Assembly: GCF_019602855.1 (NCBI RefSeq)
Contig: NZ_CP080769.1
Coordinates: forward strand, 124,001-188,000
Source: Cupriavidus pinatubonensis
Lineage (GTDB): Bacteria; Pseudomonadota; Gammaproteobacteria; Burkholderiales; Burkholderiaceae
Length of the DNA stretch: 64,000 nucleotides
Direction of reading: 5' to 3'
Part shown: in pieces, positions 1 to 8,330 of the stretch
Numbering within the stretch: position 1 is the first letter of the stretch
Layout of the letters: every line of letters starts with the position of its first letter
Position numbers and translations under genes: made by a program
Notes under the pieces: model-generated
What the model saw: the letters and a program-made list of their open reading frames with translations, nothing else
Database searches by the model: none
What the model was told of the DNA's origin: nothing

Positions 1-62
1 AGCCAGACGCGCTTGCCATGCCAGTCGCGCAGCCGAGGGTTGAGGTGCAGACCGAAAGCCAT
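1..62 (-). CDS. Short-chain dehydrogenase/reductase, N-terminal fragment cut by the window edge
   Basis: Only the first 20 codons are present, read leftwards from the ATG at 62. The peptide starts MAFGLHLNPRLRDWHGKRVW and resembles the residues just before the Rossmann glycine motif of SDR proteins. The gene begins 10 bases after the stop of the DUF3833 gene, so it is probably the last cistron of the lipid operon that starts at 5779. The family call rests on the short leader and on the known company of DUF3833, Cfa and DUF1365 genes. The rest lies outside the window. Confidence 0.5.
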   Translation of the reverse strand, partial: MAFGLHLNPRLRDWHGKRVW

Positions 63-72
63 GTCCGGATTC

Positions 73-609
73 CTATGGAGCCGGGCGGCGAAAAACAATT
101 GTCACCTGCCCAACTTCAAAGCCGAACTTCGTGACGCGGGCGCGGTTGATCATCGTCTGCGGATCGATAAGCACCATCATGTCGTCGAACTGCACGTCGT
201 ACAGCTTTCCATCGACGGGCAGTTGCATGGTATAGCGCCAGCGCAGAACATTGCCTGCGGCCTCTCCCATGGCTGCACCAACGATATCAGGCGCCTCGCC
301 TCGCCACGTGCCGTCGGGCTGGCGATCAAGGGTCCATGTCCGTTCCTGTGTCGTGCCATCGCTGTAGCGGAATGCTTCGTGCAGGACGAACTGCTGCTGT
401 GACATGCGCCCGTCAAGGGCTACATGGAACCGTTTGACGACTTCGCCATTGCGCTTTTGGAACATTCCCCATGCTTCCGTCTTGCCGCCAAAAAACTGAG
501 TGACCTCCAGCACTGGGCGCTCACGGGCGTACCGGCTCACATCGGGTGCACTGCATGCCGTGCCAAAGCTTGTAGCGATGCCAAGAACCAAGGCGTTCAG
601 GGCTCTCAT
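73..609 (-). CDS. DUF3833 family lipoprotein
   Basis: The protein has 178 residues and no known enzymatic role. The N-terminus is a hydrophobic leader ending at Cys19 in the context FGTAC, a weak lipobox, so it is probably a lipid-anchored periplasmic protein. The body contains the DUF3833-type stretch around VLEVTQFFGGKTEAWGMF and a beta-rich C-terminus. The ATG at 609 overlaps the stop of the upstream MFS gene as ATGA, implying translational coupling. DUF3833 genes commonly accompany cfa, DUF1365 and FAD-oxidoreductase genes, so a role in lipid modification or trafficking is inferred. Longer upstream starts would run back into the MFS gene. Confidence 0.8.
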   Translation of the reverse strand: MRALNALVLGIATSFGTACSAPDVSRYARERPVLEVTQFFGGKTEAWGMFQKRNGEVVKRFHVALDGRMSQQQFVLHEAFRYSDGTTQERTWTLDRQPDGTWRGEAPDIVGAAMGEAAGNVLRWRYTMQLPVDGKLYDVQFDDMMVLIDPQTMINRARVTKFGFEVGQVTIVFRRPAP

Positions 610-1901
610 TGAAGTTCCTCCGATACGAGGCGTGACGGCATTTGCAATGTGGAAAGCGCACCCAACTTGAGCAGGCAGGGAAGGCCTGCGTAGGTGAAGG
701 CGAGTGCCATGCCGGGGATACCCGTCGCGGGAAAGCCTGGCACATAGCCAAGCCAGGCGAGGCCGGGCAGGGTCAGTGCCGAGATAGCCAGACATAGCTT
801 GCCTGTCAGCGTCCAGATACCGAAGCAGGCGCCGGCCCCCTCGCCGTCGGGTAGGCACTGCGCGAGAATGACAGGCGGTATCGCAAGATCGGCCCCCAGC
901 GCAAAGCCACAGGCGACACATATCACCAGGAATGGCACCACATCTCCCCGACCCAGTGTGGCCGCCCACACGAACGCCGCGATGGCGACCCATATTGCTG
1001 CACGCCACGCCCGTTGAGGGCCAATCCGTCTTGAAATCCCCACCCAGACTGGAAGCCCCAGTGCGGCAGCTGAAAAATATATCGCGAGACTGGGTGTGAC
1101 CCATCGAGGTATCCCCAGCCGATCTTCAATGAAAAAGACGGCGAGGGTAGCCGGTATTGCGACAGACAATCCATTCAGGAAATAGGGCACCAGAAGCATG
1201 CGGAACGAAGGGTTGCGCAGCACGGTCCTCGCTACGCTAACGATGAAGGGGCGGAGACCGCGGTGGCCCGATCGGCCGGTCCGACCGGGTGGCATCCTTT
1301 GCCAGGGAGGGGCGAAGCGCAGCAACCAGACTGCGCCGATCAGCAGAATGGCAAAGAGTGCGATGAACGGAATCATGGCGTTCCGCGGCGCCAGGTCGTC
1401 ACGTTCCATCAGCCAGGCGGGTCCCGCACTGGCAATAAGGACACCGAGAACGCCCGCACCCTCTCGCCACGCGGCTGCACGCGTCAACGCGTCGCAATTG
1501 AGCCCCAGGCTCGCGCCCCACGCGAGGTAAGCGACATTCATAAAGCTGTGTGCGGCGTAGACAAGGACCAGGGCGGCGGCGAACCAGGCCGTCAATGCCC
1601 ATCCTGAGACCGGCGGCATCCATAAGGCCGCAAACGCTGCGATGAGGCAGAGGGAAGTCGCCCACAGCGCAGGGTGCAGGCGACGGCTACCCGCCAGCGC
1701 ATCTGCCCAGCGCCCGAGCCATGGATCTTGCACGGTATCGACAAGGCGGGTGAGCATCAGGACGAGTCCCGCCGTGGACAACGGCATGCCCAGGCGCGAG
1801 GTGTAATAGGCCGGGGCCAGGACATAGATGGGCAGCGCGACCATGGCAAGCGGCAGGCCAAGGGCGCCGTAAGCGATGAGCGAAGCCGGGCGTATGTTCA
1901 T
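606..1901 (-). CDS. MFS transporter, GPH-like (MFS_2) family
   Basis: This 431-residue integral membrane protein has about 12 hydrophobic segments, starting with the helix after MNIRPASLIAYGALGL. The early stretch DPWLGRWADAL resembles the cytoplasmic loop 2 motif of glycoside-pentoside-hexuronide type carriers. The start at 1901 gives an ATGA overlap with the stop of the chalcone-isomerase-like gene; a start 20 codons earlier is less likely. The 3' end also overlaps the DUF3833 start as ATGA. In a lipid-modification operon the cargo may be a lipid or lipid precursor rather than a sugar, but that is inference. Confidence 0.82.
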   Translation of the reverse strand: MNIRPASLIAYGALGLPLAMVALPIYVLAPAYYTSRLGMPLSTAGLVLMLTRLVDTVQDPWLGRWADALAGSRRLHPALWATSLCLIAAFAALWMPPVSGWALTAWFAAALVLVYAAHSFMNVAYLAWGASLGLNCDALTRAAAWREGAGVLGVLIASAGPAWLMERDDLAPRNAMIPFIALFAILLIGAVWLLRFAPPWQRMPPGRTGRSGHRGLRPFIVSVARTVLRNPSFRMLLVPYFLNGLSVAIPATLAVFFIEDRLGIPRWVTPSLAIYFSAAALGLPVWVGISRRIGPQRAWRAAIWVAIAAFVWAATLGRGDVVPFLVICVACGFALGADLAIPPVILAQCLPDGEGAGACFGIWTLTGKLCLAISALTLPGLAWLGYVPGFPATGIPGMALAFTYAGLPCLLKLGALSTLQMPSRLVSEELQ

Positions 1902-2452
1902 CGTGCCGGTCCCAGGAGCTTCTGACGCAATGCCGGATCCCGCGTCGATGGGCCAAGCCATATGGCAAAGAACGCGTGGGCCAGGACCGGATCGTCGAGC
2001 CGGCCAGTTTCACGGTCATTGGCGTAGAAGCGCGCACCCTGCGCCGGCGAGTACACGCCGGTCAGGCAGTCCCCCGCGCGAACGTCCACCAGTACGCGGG
2101 AAAGCGCATGGCGCCAACGATCGGTTGTCGTGTCGGACAACGAATCGCCGTAGATACGGCGGATTTCATCGATGCTCGTTTCCACCAGGCGCTGCTGCGG
2201 AATGTCTCTTGCGTAGATGAGGCGTAGCGCGAACGGCGCTTGTAGTACGTCCGGCGAGTTCGCGGCAGCCGCGGCGCCACCGGAGACTGGTGCGCGGGCC
2301 ATCCAGAGCTGCGCGACATAGACGCGCAGTCCGAGCCACCGATACTCGCCCTGGCCGATCATCCGCGCTTCAGGCAAGCTTTCCCGACACGGCTCGGCGG
2401 CAATGCCGGGCAGCGCGGCGCATGCAAGAACAAGGGCTGCCAGACGGGCCAT
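1898..2452 (-). CDS. Chalcone-isomerase-like secreted protein
   Basis: The 184-residue product starts with a clear signal peptide (MARLAALVLACAALPGIAA, cleavage after about residue 19), so it should be periplasmic. The mature part (GLRVYVAQLWMA, LIYARDIPQQRLVETSIDEI, GVYSPAQGARFYAN) matches bacterial chalcone-isomerase-like proteins. That fold also serves as a fatty-acid-binding fold, so lipid binding is more plausible here than flavonoid chemistry. It starts one base past the cfa stop and overlaps the MFS start as ATGA. The start at 2452 was chosen because it begins the signal peptide. Confidence 0.8.
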   Translation of the reverse strand: MARLAALVLACAALPGIAAEPCRESLPEARMIGQGEYRWLGLRVYVAQLWMARAPVSGGAAAAANSPDVLQAPFALRLIYARDIPQQRLVETSIDEIRRIYGDSLSDTTTDRWRHALSRVLVDVRAGDCLTGVYSPAQGARFYANDRETGRLDDPVLAHAFFAIWLGPSTRDPALRQKLLGPAR

Positions 2453-2453
2453 G

Positions 2454-3698
2454 CTAGTCCTTGCGCGTGAGAAGGAATTGCATGACGTCGGTGCGGCCCG
2501 CGTCGAACCCGACCTCGCAATAGCAAAGATAGAGCCGCCACATGCGTATGAATCCCTCATCAAAGCCAAGCGTCAGAATCTCTTCCACATGAGCTTCGAA
2601 TTGCTCGCGCCATCGCCGGAGGGTTTCGGCGTAGTCTTTGCCGAAGGCCAACACCTTGCAGCTCGAAAATCCGGCTCTGTCGGCTGCCCGGGCAAATTGC
2701 TCAGGGCTTGGCAGCATTCCACCGGGAAAGATGTACTCGCGGATAACATCGCTGCTATGCCGATAGGCGTTGAAGCGAGCGTCATCGATCGTGATTGACT
2801 GCACCACCGCCTGGCCCTCCGGGCGAAGCCTTCGGGATATCTGATCGAAGAACGTGGGCCAGTAGGCTTCTCCGACTGCCTCGAACATCTCGATGGACAC
2901 GATGGCATCGTAGGTGCCATCCAGATCGCGATAGTCGCGAAGCTCCAGCTTGACACGGTCCGTCAGGGCCGCCTGCTCGACGCGCGACTGGGCCATCGCG
3001 AGCTGGGCGGCGGAGATCGTGACGCCGTGCACCCGCACGCCGCGCCTGGCCGCGTGTAACGCGAACCCGCCCCAACCGCACCCGATTTCCAGCACGTGCA
3101 TGCCTGGCCCTAGCGCGAGCACGTCACAGATATGCGCGTACTTGGCTTCCTGTGCCTCTGCCAGCGACCGTGCGCTGCGACCATCGAAGTATGCTGCGGA
3201 GTAGCTCCAGGTTTCGTCGAGCCACAGGGCATAGAACGGATTGCCCAGGTCGTAGTGGGCATGGATGTTCCTTCGGCTGCCGTTGCGCGTGTTCCTGCGG
3301 AAAAGATGTCGCAGTTGATACCAGCGGCGGCTCAGCCATCCTCCGTGGACGGTGCCTGACAGGGCCGATTCATTCTCGAGGGCCAGATGCAGCAAGGCGA
3401 CCAGATCAGGGGTGTCGACCCATCCGGCGCGGTAGGCTTCAGCAAAGCCGATATCCCCAGCGCGCATGACGGCTTCGCATGCGCGCCAGTCCAGCAGCGT
3501 CAGCCGAGCCCCCGGCGCCTGATGCGGATCGCCGTAGATCGCCTCCTGCCCGTCCGGCCGTAGTAGCACCAGATGGCCCACGGCCAGGCGGTCGAGCGCG
3601 GCCAGGAACATCCTGGCGAATACGGACGTCCGGGACGGCAGCAGGGTGGGGATACAAGGTTGTAGCAGTGCACGCTGGCTGGAAGGCAGGCGGTTCAT
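2454..3698 (-). CDS. cfa: Cyclopropane-fatty-acyl-phospholipid synthase family methyltransferase
   Basis: The protein has 414 residues, close to the usual family length. It has an N-terminal lipid-binding part, then AHYDLGNPFY near residue 147 and the SAM-binding motif VLEIGCGWGG at about 202-211, followed by a Rossmann methyltransferase domain. Family members use SAM to add a methylene or methyl group to unsaturated acyl chains in phospholipids at the inner membrane. The gene lies between DUF1365 and a chalcone-isomerase-like gene, an arrangement seen in lipid stress operons, so it may be a pathway-specific paralogue making a methylated intermediate rather than the housekeeping Cfa. Confidence 0.88.
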   Translation of the reverse strand: MNRLPSSQRALLQPCIPTLLPSRTSVFARMFLAALDRLAVGHLVLLRPDGQEAIYGDPHQAPGARLTLLDWRACEAVMRAGDIGFAEAYRAGWVDTPDLVALLHLALENESALSGTVHGGWLSRRWYQLRHLFRRNTRNGSRRNIHAHYDLGNPFYALWLDETWSYSAAYFDGRSARSLAEAQEAKYAHICDVLALGPGMHVLEIGCGWGGFALHAARRGVRVHGVTISAAQLAMAQSRVEQAALTDRVKLELRDYRDLDGTYDAIVSIEMFEAVGEAYWPTFFDQISRRLRPEGQAVVQSITIDDARFNAYRHSSDVIREYIFPGGMLPSPEQFARAADRAGFSSCKVLAFGKDYAETLRRWREQFEAHVEEILTLGFDEGFIRMWRLYLCYCEVGFDAGRTDVMQFLLTRKD

Positions 3699-3728
3699 AT
3701 GAAGGGGCGATGCCAGACAGAGGTGGAG

Positions 3729-4490
3729 TTAGCCGACAGGCGGTACTGAAGGTGGTTGCTTTCCATGAAACGGAACCGACATTCGCCACAGACGCAAGGC
3801 CTGCCAGTGGATGCGTACAATGACCGCGATAGCAGCCCAGGGCTGGCTTGCCAGGATTGTCATCATGCCCCCCAGCGTCAGAGGTGCTTTGCGGCCACCG
3901 ATCGACGTACGAAGCACGAGGCCGCCGCTGTCGTCGTAATAGTCAATACCGACGTGCGCTACATCGTCTGTTTCGCGCACCTGAAAGGCGTAGTGTCCTT
4001 GCACCGTGTTAAAGGGCGACACATGCAGGCACTTTCGGGTAGCGAGGACGGTGGACGCCTGGATGGCGCCGAGGTCCGGCGCGGTGACAAGGTAGGCGTG
4101 GTGATCCCCGAACGTGTTATTCACATCGGCGACAAGCGCCCGCAATGCACCGGCTTTGTCGTAGCAATACCAGAAGCTGACCGGATTGAAGGCGTAGCCG
4201 AAGATGCGTGGCGAGGTCTGCAACCAGATCGGTCCGTCGTCTGGCAGCCCCAGGTCAGCCAGACGTGGCCGAATCCATCGGCCGAGCCCGGTGCCATCGC
4301 GCGGTCCGTAGTCGCGTGTGTAAAGGCTCACGAGCCGCGGATGGTCGACCCCAAACCACCAACGCCGCAGGTTCGGCAGCGCATCGATGTCGACACGCAG
4401 GCAAAAGGTGGGGTACACGAAGCGATGGCGCGCGGGGCGCAGGCGTTCGTGCATGACGCGGCAGCGCAGGAGCCATGCAGCAGGCATCAT
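3729..4490 (-). CDS. DUF1365 family protein
   Basis: The 253-residue protein opens with the DUF1365 hallmark (RVMHERLRPARHRFVYPTF) and carries FNPVSFWYCYD near residues 101-111. The start at 4490 overlaps the stop of the upstream amine-oxidase-like gene as ATGA. DUF1365 genes next to a COG2907 FAD protein and cfa are well known. To my recollection, the Rhodobacter sphaeroides pair has been implicated in desaturation and oxygen insertion during furan fatty acid synthesis, with the DUF1365 member as the oxygen-insertion candidate. The same role here is inference. Confidence 0.85.
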   Translation of the reverse strand: MMPAAWLLRCRVMHERLRPARHRFVYPTFCLRVDIDALPNLRRWWFGVDHPRLVSLYTRDYGPRDGTGLGRWIRPRLADLGLPDDGPIWLQTSPRIFGYAFNPVSFWYCYDKAGALRALVADVNNTFGDHHAYLVTAPDLGAIQASTVLATRKCLHVSPFNTVQGHYAFQVRETDDVAHVGIDYYDDSGGLVLRTSIGGRKAPLTLGGMMTILASQPWAAIAVIVRIHWQALRLWRMSVPFHGKQPPSVPPVG

Positions 4491-5779
4491 AGTCGCGACC
4501 AGGCTGGCAGGGCGCCGAAGTCGCGGGCCACCCGCAGGGCCGACTTCAGGCCATCTTCGTGAAAGCCGTATCCGGTCCACGCGCCGGCGTACCAGGTCCG
4601 TCGTTCGCCTTGCAGAGCGGGCAGCCGTTGCTGTGCCGCAATGGCCGCGAGGTCGAACACGGGATGGGCGTAGTGGAAGCGGCGCAGTTCCGTGCCAGGC
4701 GCAGGCTCGCGAAACGCGTTCAGGGTAACGACGACGGGCGAGCGAAACGGCAGCGGCTGCAACTGGTTGAGCAGATAGCTCACACAGACCGCACGTTGAG
4801 CGTCACCGTGCTGGCGGCCCAGGTAGTTCCAGGCTGACCATACGCGCTGACGACGAGGCAAAAGCGTGGCGTCTGTGTGCAGGATCGCGACATTGGACGC
4901 GTAGCGCACGCTGCCCAGTACATCACGTTCGGCGGGTGATGCGTCGGCTAGCATCCGCAGCGTATCGGGCGCGTGCGTGGCGAACACGATGGTATCGAAG
5001 CGTGATGTGCCTTCATCGGTCATGACAGTCACACTGGCTTCATCGCGGCGCACCGCGCGCACGGCAACCCCAAGGCGAACATCATTGAGATGGCTGGCAA
5101 TCCGGTTCACGTAATGGCGGGCGCCGCCGGCGACGGTGCGCCACTGCGGCCGGTTGCGGACCTGCAGGAGCGCATGATTCATGCAAAAGCGCAGGAACGT
5201 CGCGGCAGGGAAGCGCATCACGTCGGCGGTCGCGCAGGACCAGATGGCGGATGCCATGGGCAGCAAGTAGTGCTGACGAAAGGGTTGCCCGTACTGGCCT
5301 GCTTGCAGCAGATCTCCCAGAGAGCAGCCGCTGTGTTCAGCGAACGCCAGATGTGTTTGCGCGGCGCCATTGAACCGTACGATGTCCCGGAGCATTCCGA
5401 GGAATGTTGGGGAAAACGCGTTGCGTCGCTGCGCGAACACCGTACTCACATTGCTGCCGGCCCATTCGAGGCGCCCATCGTCAAGCGAAACGGCGAAGGA
5501 CATATCGCTCGCGTGAGAACGCACACCCAGCGCCTCGAACATCGACACGAGATTGGGATAGGTGCGGTCGTTGAACACCAGGAACCCCGTGTCCACGGGA
5601 CAGGTGAAACCCTCCAGCGTGACGTCAACCGTATTGGTATGCCCGCCCAGATAGTGGCCCGCCTCGAAAAGCGTGACGGCGTGGTCCCGCGAGAGCATCC
5701 AGGCGGTCGCCAGGCCCGAAATCCCAGCGCCTACAACGGCAATCCGCAGTCCCTTCTGAGTGACCGAATATGCGCTCAC
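4487..5779 (-). CDS. FAD-dependent amine oxidase/desaturase-like protein (COG2907)
   Basis: This 430-residue flavoprotein has the dinucleotide-binding motif VVGAGISG at residues 15-22 and GHTNTV shortly after, typical of the NAD(P)-binding Rossmann amine-oxidase family. It is the first gene of the minus-strand operon and starts 111 bases from the divergent TetR gene. The following DUF1365 gene overlaps its stop. Relatives next to DUF1365 and cfa act on phospholipid acyl chains, so a fatty-acyl desaturase or oxidase is more likely than a true amine oxidase. The exact reaction is not readable from sequence. Confidence 0.82.
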   Translation of the reverse strand: MSAYSVTQKGLRIAVVGAGISGLATAWMLSRDHAVTLFEAGHYLGGHTNTVDVTLEGFTCPVDTGFLVFNDRTYPNLVSMFEALGVRSHASDMSFAVSLDDGRLEWAGSNVSTVFAQRRNAFSPTFLGMLRDIVRFNGAAQTHLAFAEHSGCSLGDLLQAGQYGQPFRQHYLLPMASAIWSCATADVMRFPAATFLRFCMNHALLQVRNRPQWRTVAGGARHYVNRIASHLNDVRLGVAVRAVRRDEASVTVMTDEGTSRFDTIVFATHAPDTLRMLADASPAERDVLGSVRYASNVAILHTDATLLPRRQRVWSAWNYLGRQHGDAQRAVCVSYLLNQLQPLPFRSPVVVTLNAFREPAPGTELRRFHYAHPVFDLAAIAAQQRLPALQGERRTWYAGAWTGYGFHEDGLKSALRVARDFGALPAWSRL

Positions 5780-5863
5780 GCTGCACCTTTCTGGCTTTTT
5801 TGGCGGTTGTTGATGCGGTTTGGAGCGGGGGTGCTAACATACCCCTACTGTCTCGGAAAGAAG

Positions 5864-5879
5864 GTTACTGCATAGTAAC
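5864..5879. promoter_or_regulatory. Palindromic operator candidate between the lipid operon and the TetR gene
   Basis: GTTACT-GCAT-AGTAAC is a perfect 16-base palindrome in the 111-base divergent intergenic region, 12 bases before the TetR start. Position and symmetry suit a TetR-family autoregulatory site that also controls the lipid operon. Binding is inferred. Confidence 0.5.
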
Positions 5880-5890
5880 GAAATTTACAA

Positions 5891-6505
5891 ATGGGTATTT
5901 TGGGCAAGCTCAGCTTCAAGGACCAAACCTTTCGCTTACGCGAGGACGCGATTCTGGATGCGACCACGCGCATCCTGGCGGATAAGGGGTTCGACCTGAT
6001 GACGATGGACGATGTCGCCGGCGAGGTGGGCATATCGAAGCCCATTCTTTATAAGCATTTCAAGTCCAAGGACGACCTCGTGGGCGCTGCGATGATCCGA
6101 CTCATCGATGGCGCCATCGACTTCCTGGAGCAACTGCCGCAGCAGGAAACCGCAATGGGGCGGTTGCGCGCGCTCCTTGCGTGGGCGCTGCGCGTACGAC
6201 TGGAAGGTGGCCTGCCGTTCCTGCCATCCACCAGCCCGCATGTGCGCGAAATGCTAACGCACAACCTCGGCTACGTAACGCGCGTATTCAAGCTCAACGG
6301 CATCTTGAAGGGGCTGGTAGGCGAGGCAAAAAAGAGTGGCGATCTGGATGCCGCACTGCCAGACGATGTGATTTTGTTCTCCTATTATTCGCGGACGTGT
6401 GATCCTGCGGTCGAATACCTGCGTCTATATGCAAAATTGGATGACGAGCGAATCGTCGCGCATATGCTCGATGTGTGTTTCCATGGGATCGCCGCACGCG
6501 CCTAG
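5891..6505 (+). CDS. TetR/AcrR family transcriptional regulator
   Basis: The 204-residue protein has an N-terminal helix-turn-helix (about residues 20-60: AILDATTRILADKGF, then MTMDDVAGEVGISKPILYKH, YKHF being a TetR signature) and a helical ligand-binding C-terminus. It is divergent from the lipid operon, with one palindrome between them, so it probably represses that operon and itself. No strong ribosome-binding site precedes the ATG, but the domain begins shortly after it. Related operons in other bacteria are driven by a sigma factor/anti-sigma pair; none is visible here. The ligand is unknown. Confidence 0.88.
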   Translation: MGILGKLSFKDQTFRLREDAILDATTRILADKGFDLMTMDDVAGEVGISKPILYKHFKSKDDLVGAAMIRLIDGAIDFLEQLPQQETAMGRLRALLAWALRVRLEGGLPFLPSTSPHVREMLTHNLGYVTRVFKLNGILKGLVGEAKKSGDLDAALPDDVILFSYYSRTCDPAVEYLRLYAKLDDERIVAHMLDVCFHGIAARA

Positions 6506-6757
6506 TCGCTAAAAGCCTGCGGGTAATGAAGAGAGCGACACGGTCTTCTCGACCGCTGGGTGAATAGAGCCGGAGACGGCTTCCGACCGAGGCCGTGTGG
6601 AAACGTCTCTCGAATCGGACTAATGCGCGTCTCCTCCGGGGCGTAGCCTGTCTTATCGAATTTTCGGCCAATCTGGTCATGGGACGACGCCGTAACGGGT
6701 GCGAACAGCGCTAGTGAGCTCCTGAGGGCGATCTTCAGCCCATTTTTTGGGCGCAAA

Positions 6758-6775
6758 TGGGTGCTTACGCACCCA
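6758..6775 (-). terminator. Stem-loop at the transposase stop codon
   Basis: TGGGTGC-TTAC-GCACCCA is a perfect 7-bp stem with a 4-base loop that spans the TAA of the IS1182 transposase. It probably ends transposase transcription or limits read-through, although the following T-run is short. Confidence 0.4.
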
Positions 6776-8210
6776 CCAGGCGCATTGCCTTCATTGTTTT
6801 CGAGAACCCGAGAATTCGAAGGACGCGCTTCAGGTTGTACGCCAGAACATGCAGGCTCATTTCAGTACCTACATTCGGTAGCGTGCGCGTCAGGAAGTGC
6901 GTGTAGCCCATCCAATGTTTGAAGGTTCCGAAGACATGCTCGACGGTTCGCCTACGAACCGTCATTGCATCCGGCGTCTTGTCGAGCCGGCGCTGGACGG
7001 CCTCCAGCACTTCCTCATGCTCCCATCTGGAGATGCGCCGGTACGGACTCGGCGTGCAGTGAGATCGCATGGTGCACTGAGGACAGGCACTACTCCAATA
7101 GCGGCGTAGCTGCAGTCCATGTTCTTCTCTGGTGAAGCGGTATATCGCACGTTCACCGGCGGGACATTGATATTCATCGTCCCGGGCAATGTAGATGAAG
7201 TCCGCCCGATCAAATCGACCTCCCGCCTTCGCGCTGGACGTCGTTGGCTTGGGCAAGATGGCAGCAACTCCCGTATCCGCGCATGCCTTGATCTCCTGCG
7301 CGCTGAAGTAGCCACGATCAGCTATGGCTTTAAGCCTGGTCTTACCCATCGCATCGCGAGCGGCTCGAGCCATCGAACTCAGTTGCGCCCGATCATTGCC
7401 AATATTGGTGACTTCATGAGCGACGATCAGATGGTGCTTGGCATCTACGGCCATCTGTACGTTGTAGCCGACCATTCCGGAGCCCTTGCCACTTGTCGCC
7501 ATCGAACGCGCATCAGGATCGGTCATCGAGATCTGACCATCTGGAAGTGTCTTGAGCTCTTCCTTTATCTGGCCAAGGCTATGCATCTGCTGACGCAGTT
7601 GCGCAATCTTCTCGCGCAGTCGAGTTGTCTTGAGTTCCATCTCCGCCGGCTGCGTGCGATCGGCAGTCTCCAGCGCGCTCAGATACCGCTGGATGCTTTC
7701 CTCGATTTGCTGCTGGCGTTTGTCGACTTTGCCAGCCGTGAAATTGCGGTCCCGAGTATTGACTGCCTTGAACTTGCTGCCGTCGATGGCGACCAGGGCC
7801 TGCGAGAACAACTTTAAATCGCGGCACAGAACTATGAAACGACGGCAGACATTGCGAATGCCCGTGCTGTTATCCCTGCGGAAGTCTGCAATCGTCTTGA
7901 AGTCCGGCGCCAGTCGGCCGGTAAGCCACATCAGTTCTATATTGCGTTGGCACTCGCGCTCCAGACGGCGGCTGGACTGGACTCGGTTGAGGTAGCCATA
8001 GATGTAAATCTTCAACAGGACGGCAGGATGATATGAGGGGCGACCTGTAGTCGAAGGATTGGCACCTTCGAACCCGAGCGACTCGAGATCCAACTCTTCA
8101 ACGAACGCGTCGATGATCCTGGCGGGGTTATCCTCGGCGATGAAATCATCGAGGCATTCTGGAAGCAGCGTAGCTTGCTTGCGGTCTTCTCCCTCTATGA
8201 ATCGCTTCAT
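6765..8210 (-). CDS. IS1182-family transposase
   Basis: The 481-residue DDE transposase is uninterrupted. It has an N-terminal DUF772-like domain (GRPSYHPAVLLKIYIYGYLN), acidic residues in VAIDGSKFKAVN and KAIADRGYFSAQE, a C-terminal zinc-finger-like stretch (CPAGERAIY and YWSSACPQC), and the C-terminal Glu in VEHVFGTFKHWMG. It fills most of the inverted-repeat-bounded element. The ATG at 8210 is preferred to an upstream TTG. The intact frame suggests the copy could be active or arrived recently. Confidence 0.9.
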   Translation of the reverse strand: MKRFIEGEDRKQATLLPECLDDFIAEDNPARIIDAFVEELDLESLGFEGANPSTTGRPSYHPAVLLKIYIYGYLNRVQSSRRLERECQRNIELMWLTGRLAPDFKTIADFRRDNSTGIRNVCRRFIVLCRDLKLFSQALVAIDGSKFKAVNTRDRNFTAGKVDKRQQQIEESIQRYLSALETADRTQPAEMELKTTRLREKIAQLRQQMHSLGQIKEELKTLPDGQISMTDPDARSMATSGKGSGMVGYNVQMAVDAKHHLIVAHEVTNIGNDRAQLSSMARAARDAMGKTRLKAIADRGYFSAQEIKACADTGVAAILPKPTTSSAKAGGRFDRADFIYIARDDEYQCPAGERAIYRFTREEHGLQLRRYWSSACPQCTMRSHCTPSPYRRISRWEHEEVLEAVQRRLDKTPDAMTVRRRTVEHVFGTFKHWMGYTHFLTRTLPNVGTEMSLHVLAYNLKRVLRILGFSKTMKAMRLVGA

Positions 8211-8330
8211 CCGGTCCCCCAATCTGAATGCGTTGATCCAGTCTAGGTGATCGAACCGTTTTCACACAGCCTCGACCCATAGCCGCCTTCCGGATTTAGG
8301 AGACCGTAATGACCGCTTCCGAGTGCGGCA

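Larger units (their letters stand above)
6588..8274 (-). mobile_element. IS1182-family insertion sequence, apparently complete
   Basis: The element is about 1.69 kb. Its ends are imperfect inverted repeats: CGAGGCCGTGTGGAAACG at 6588-6605 and, on the other strand at 8257-8274, CGAGGCTGTGTGAAAACG (16 of 18 matching). It carries one intact transposase gene read leftwards. No target-site duplication is obvious, so the outer boundaries are accurate only to a few bases. It lies between the TetR gene and a second IS remnant. Confidence 0.72.
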
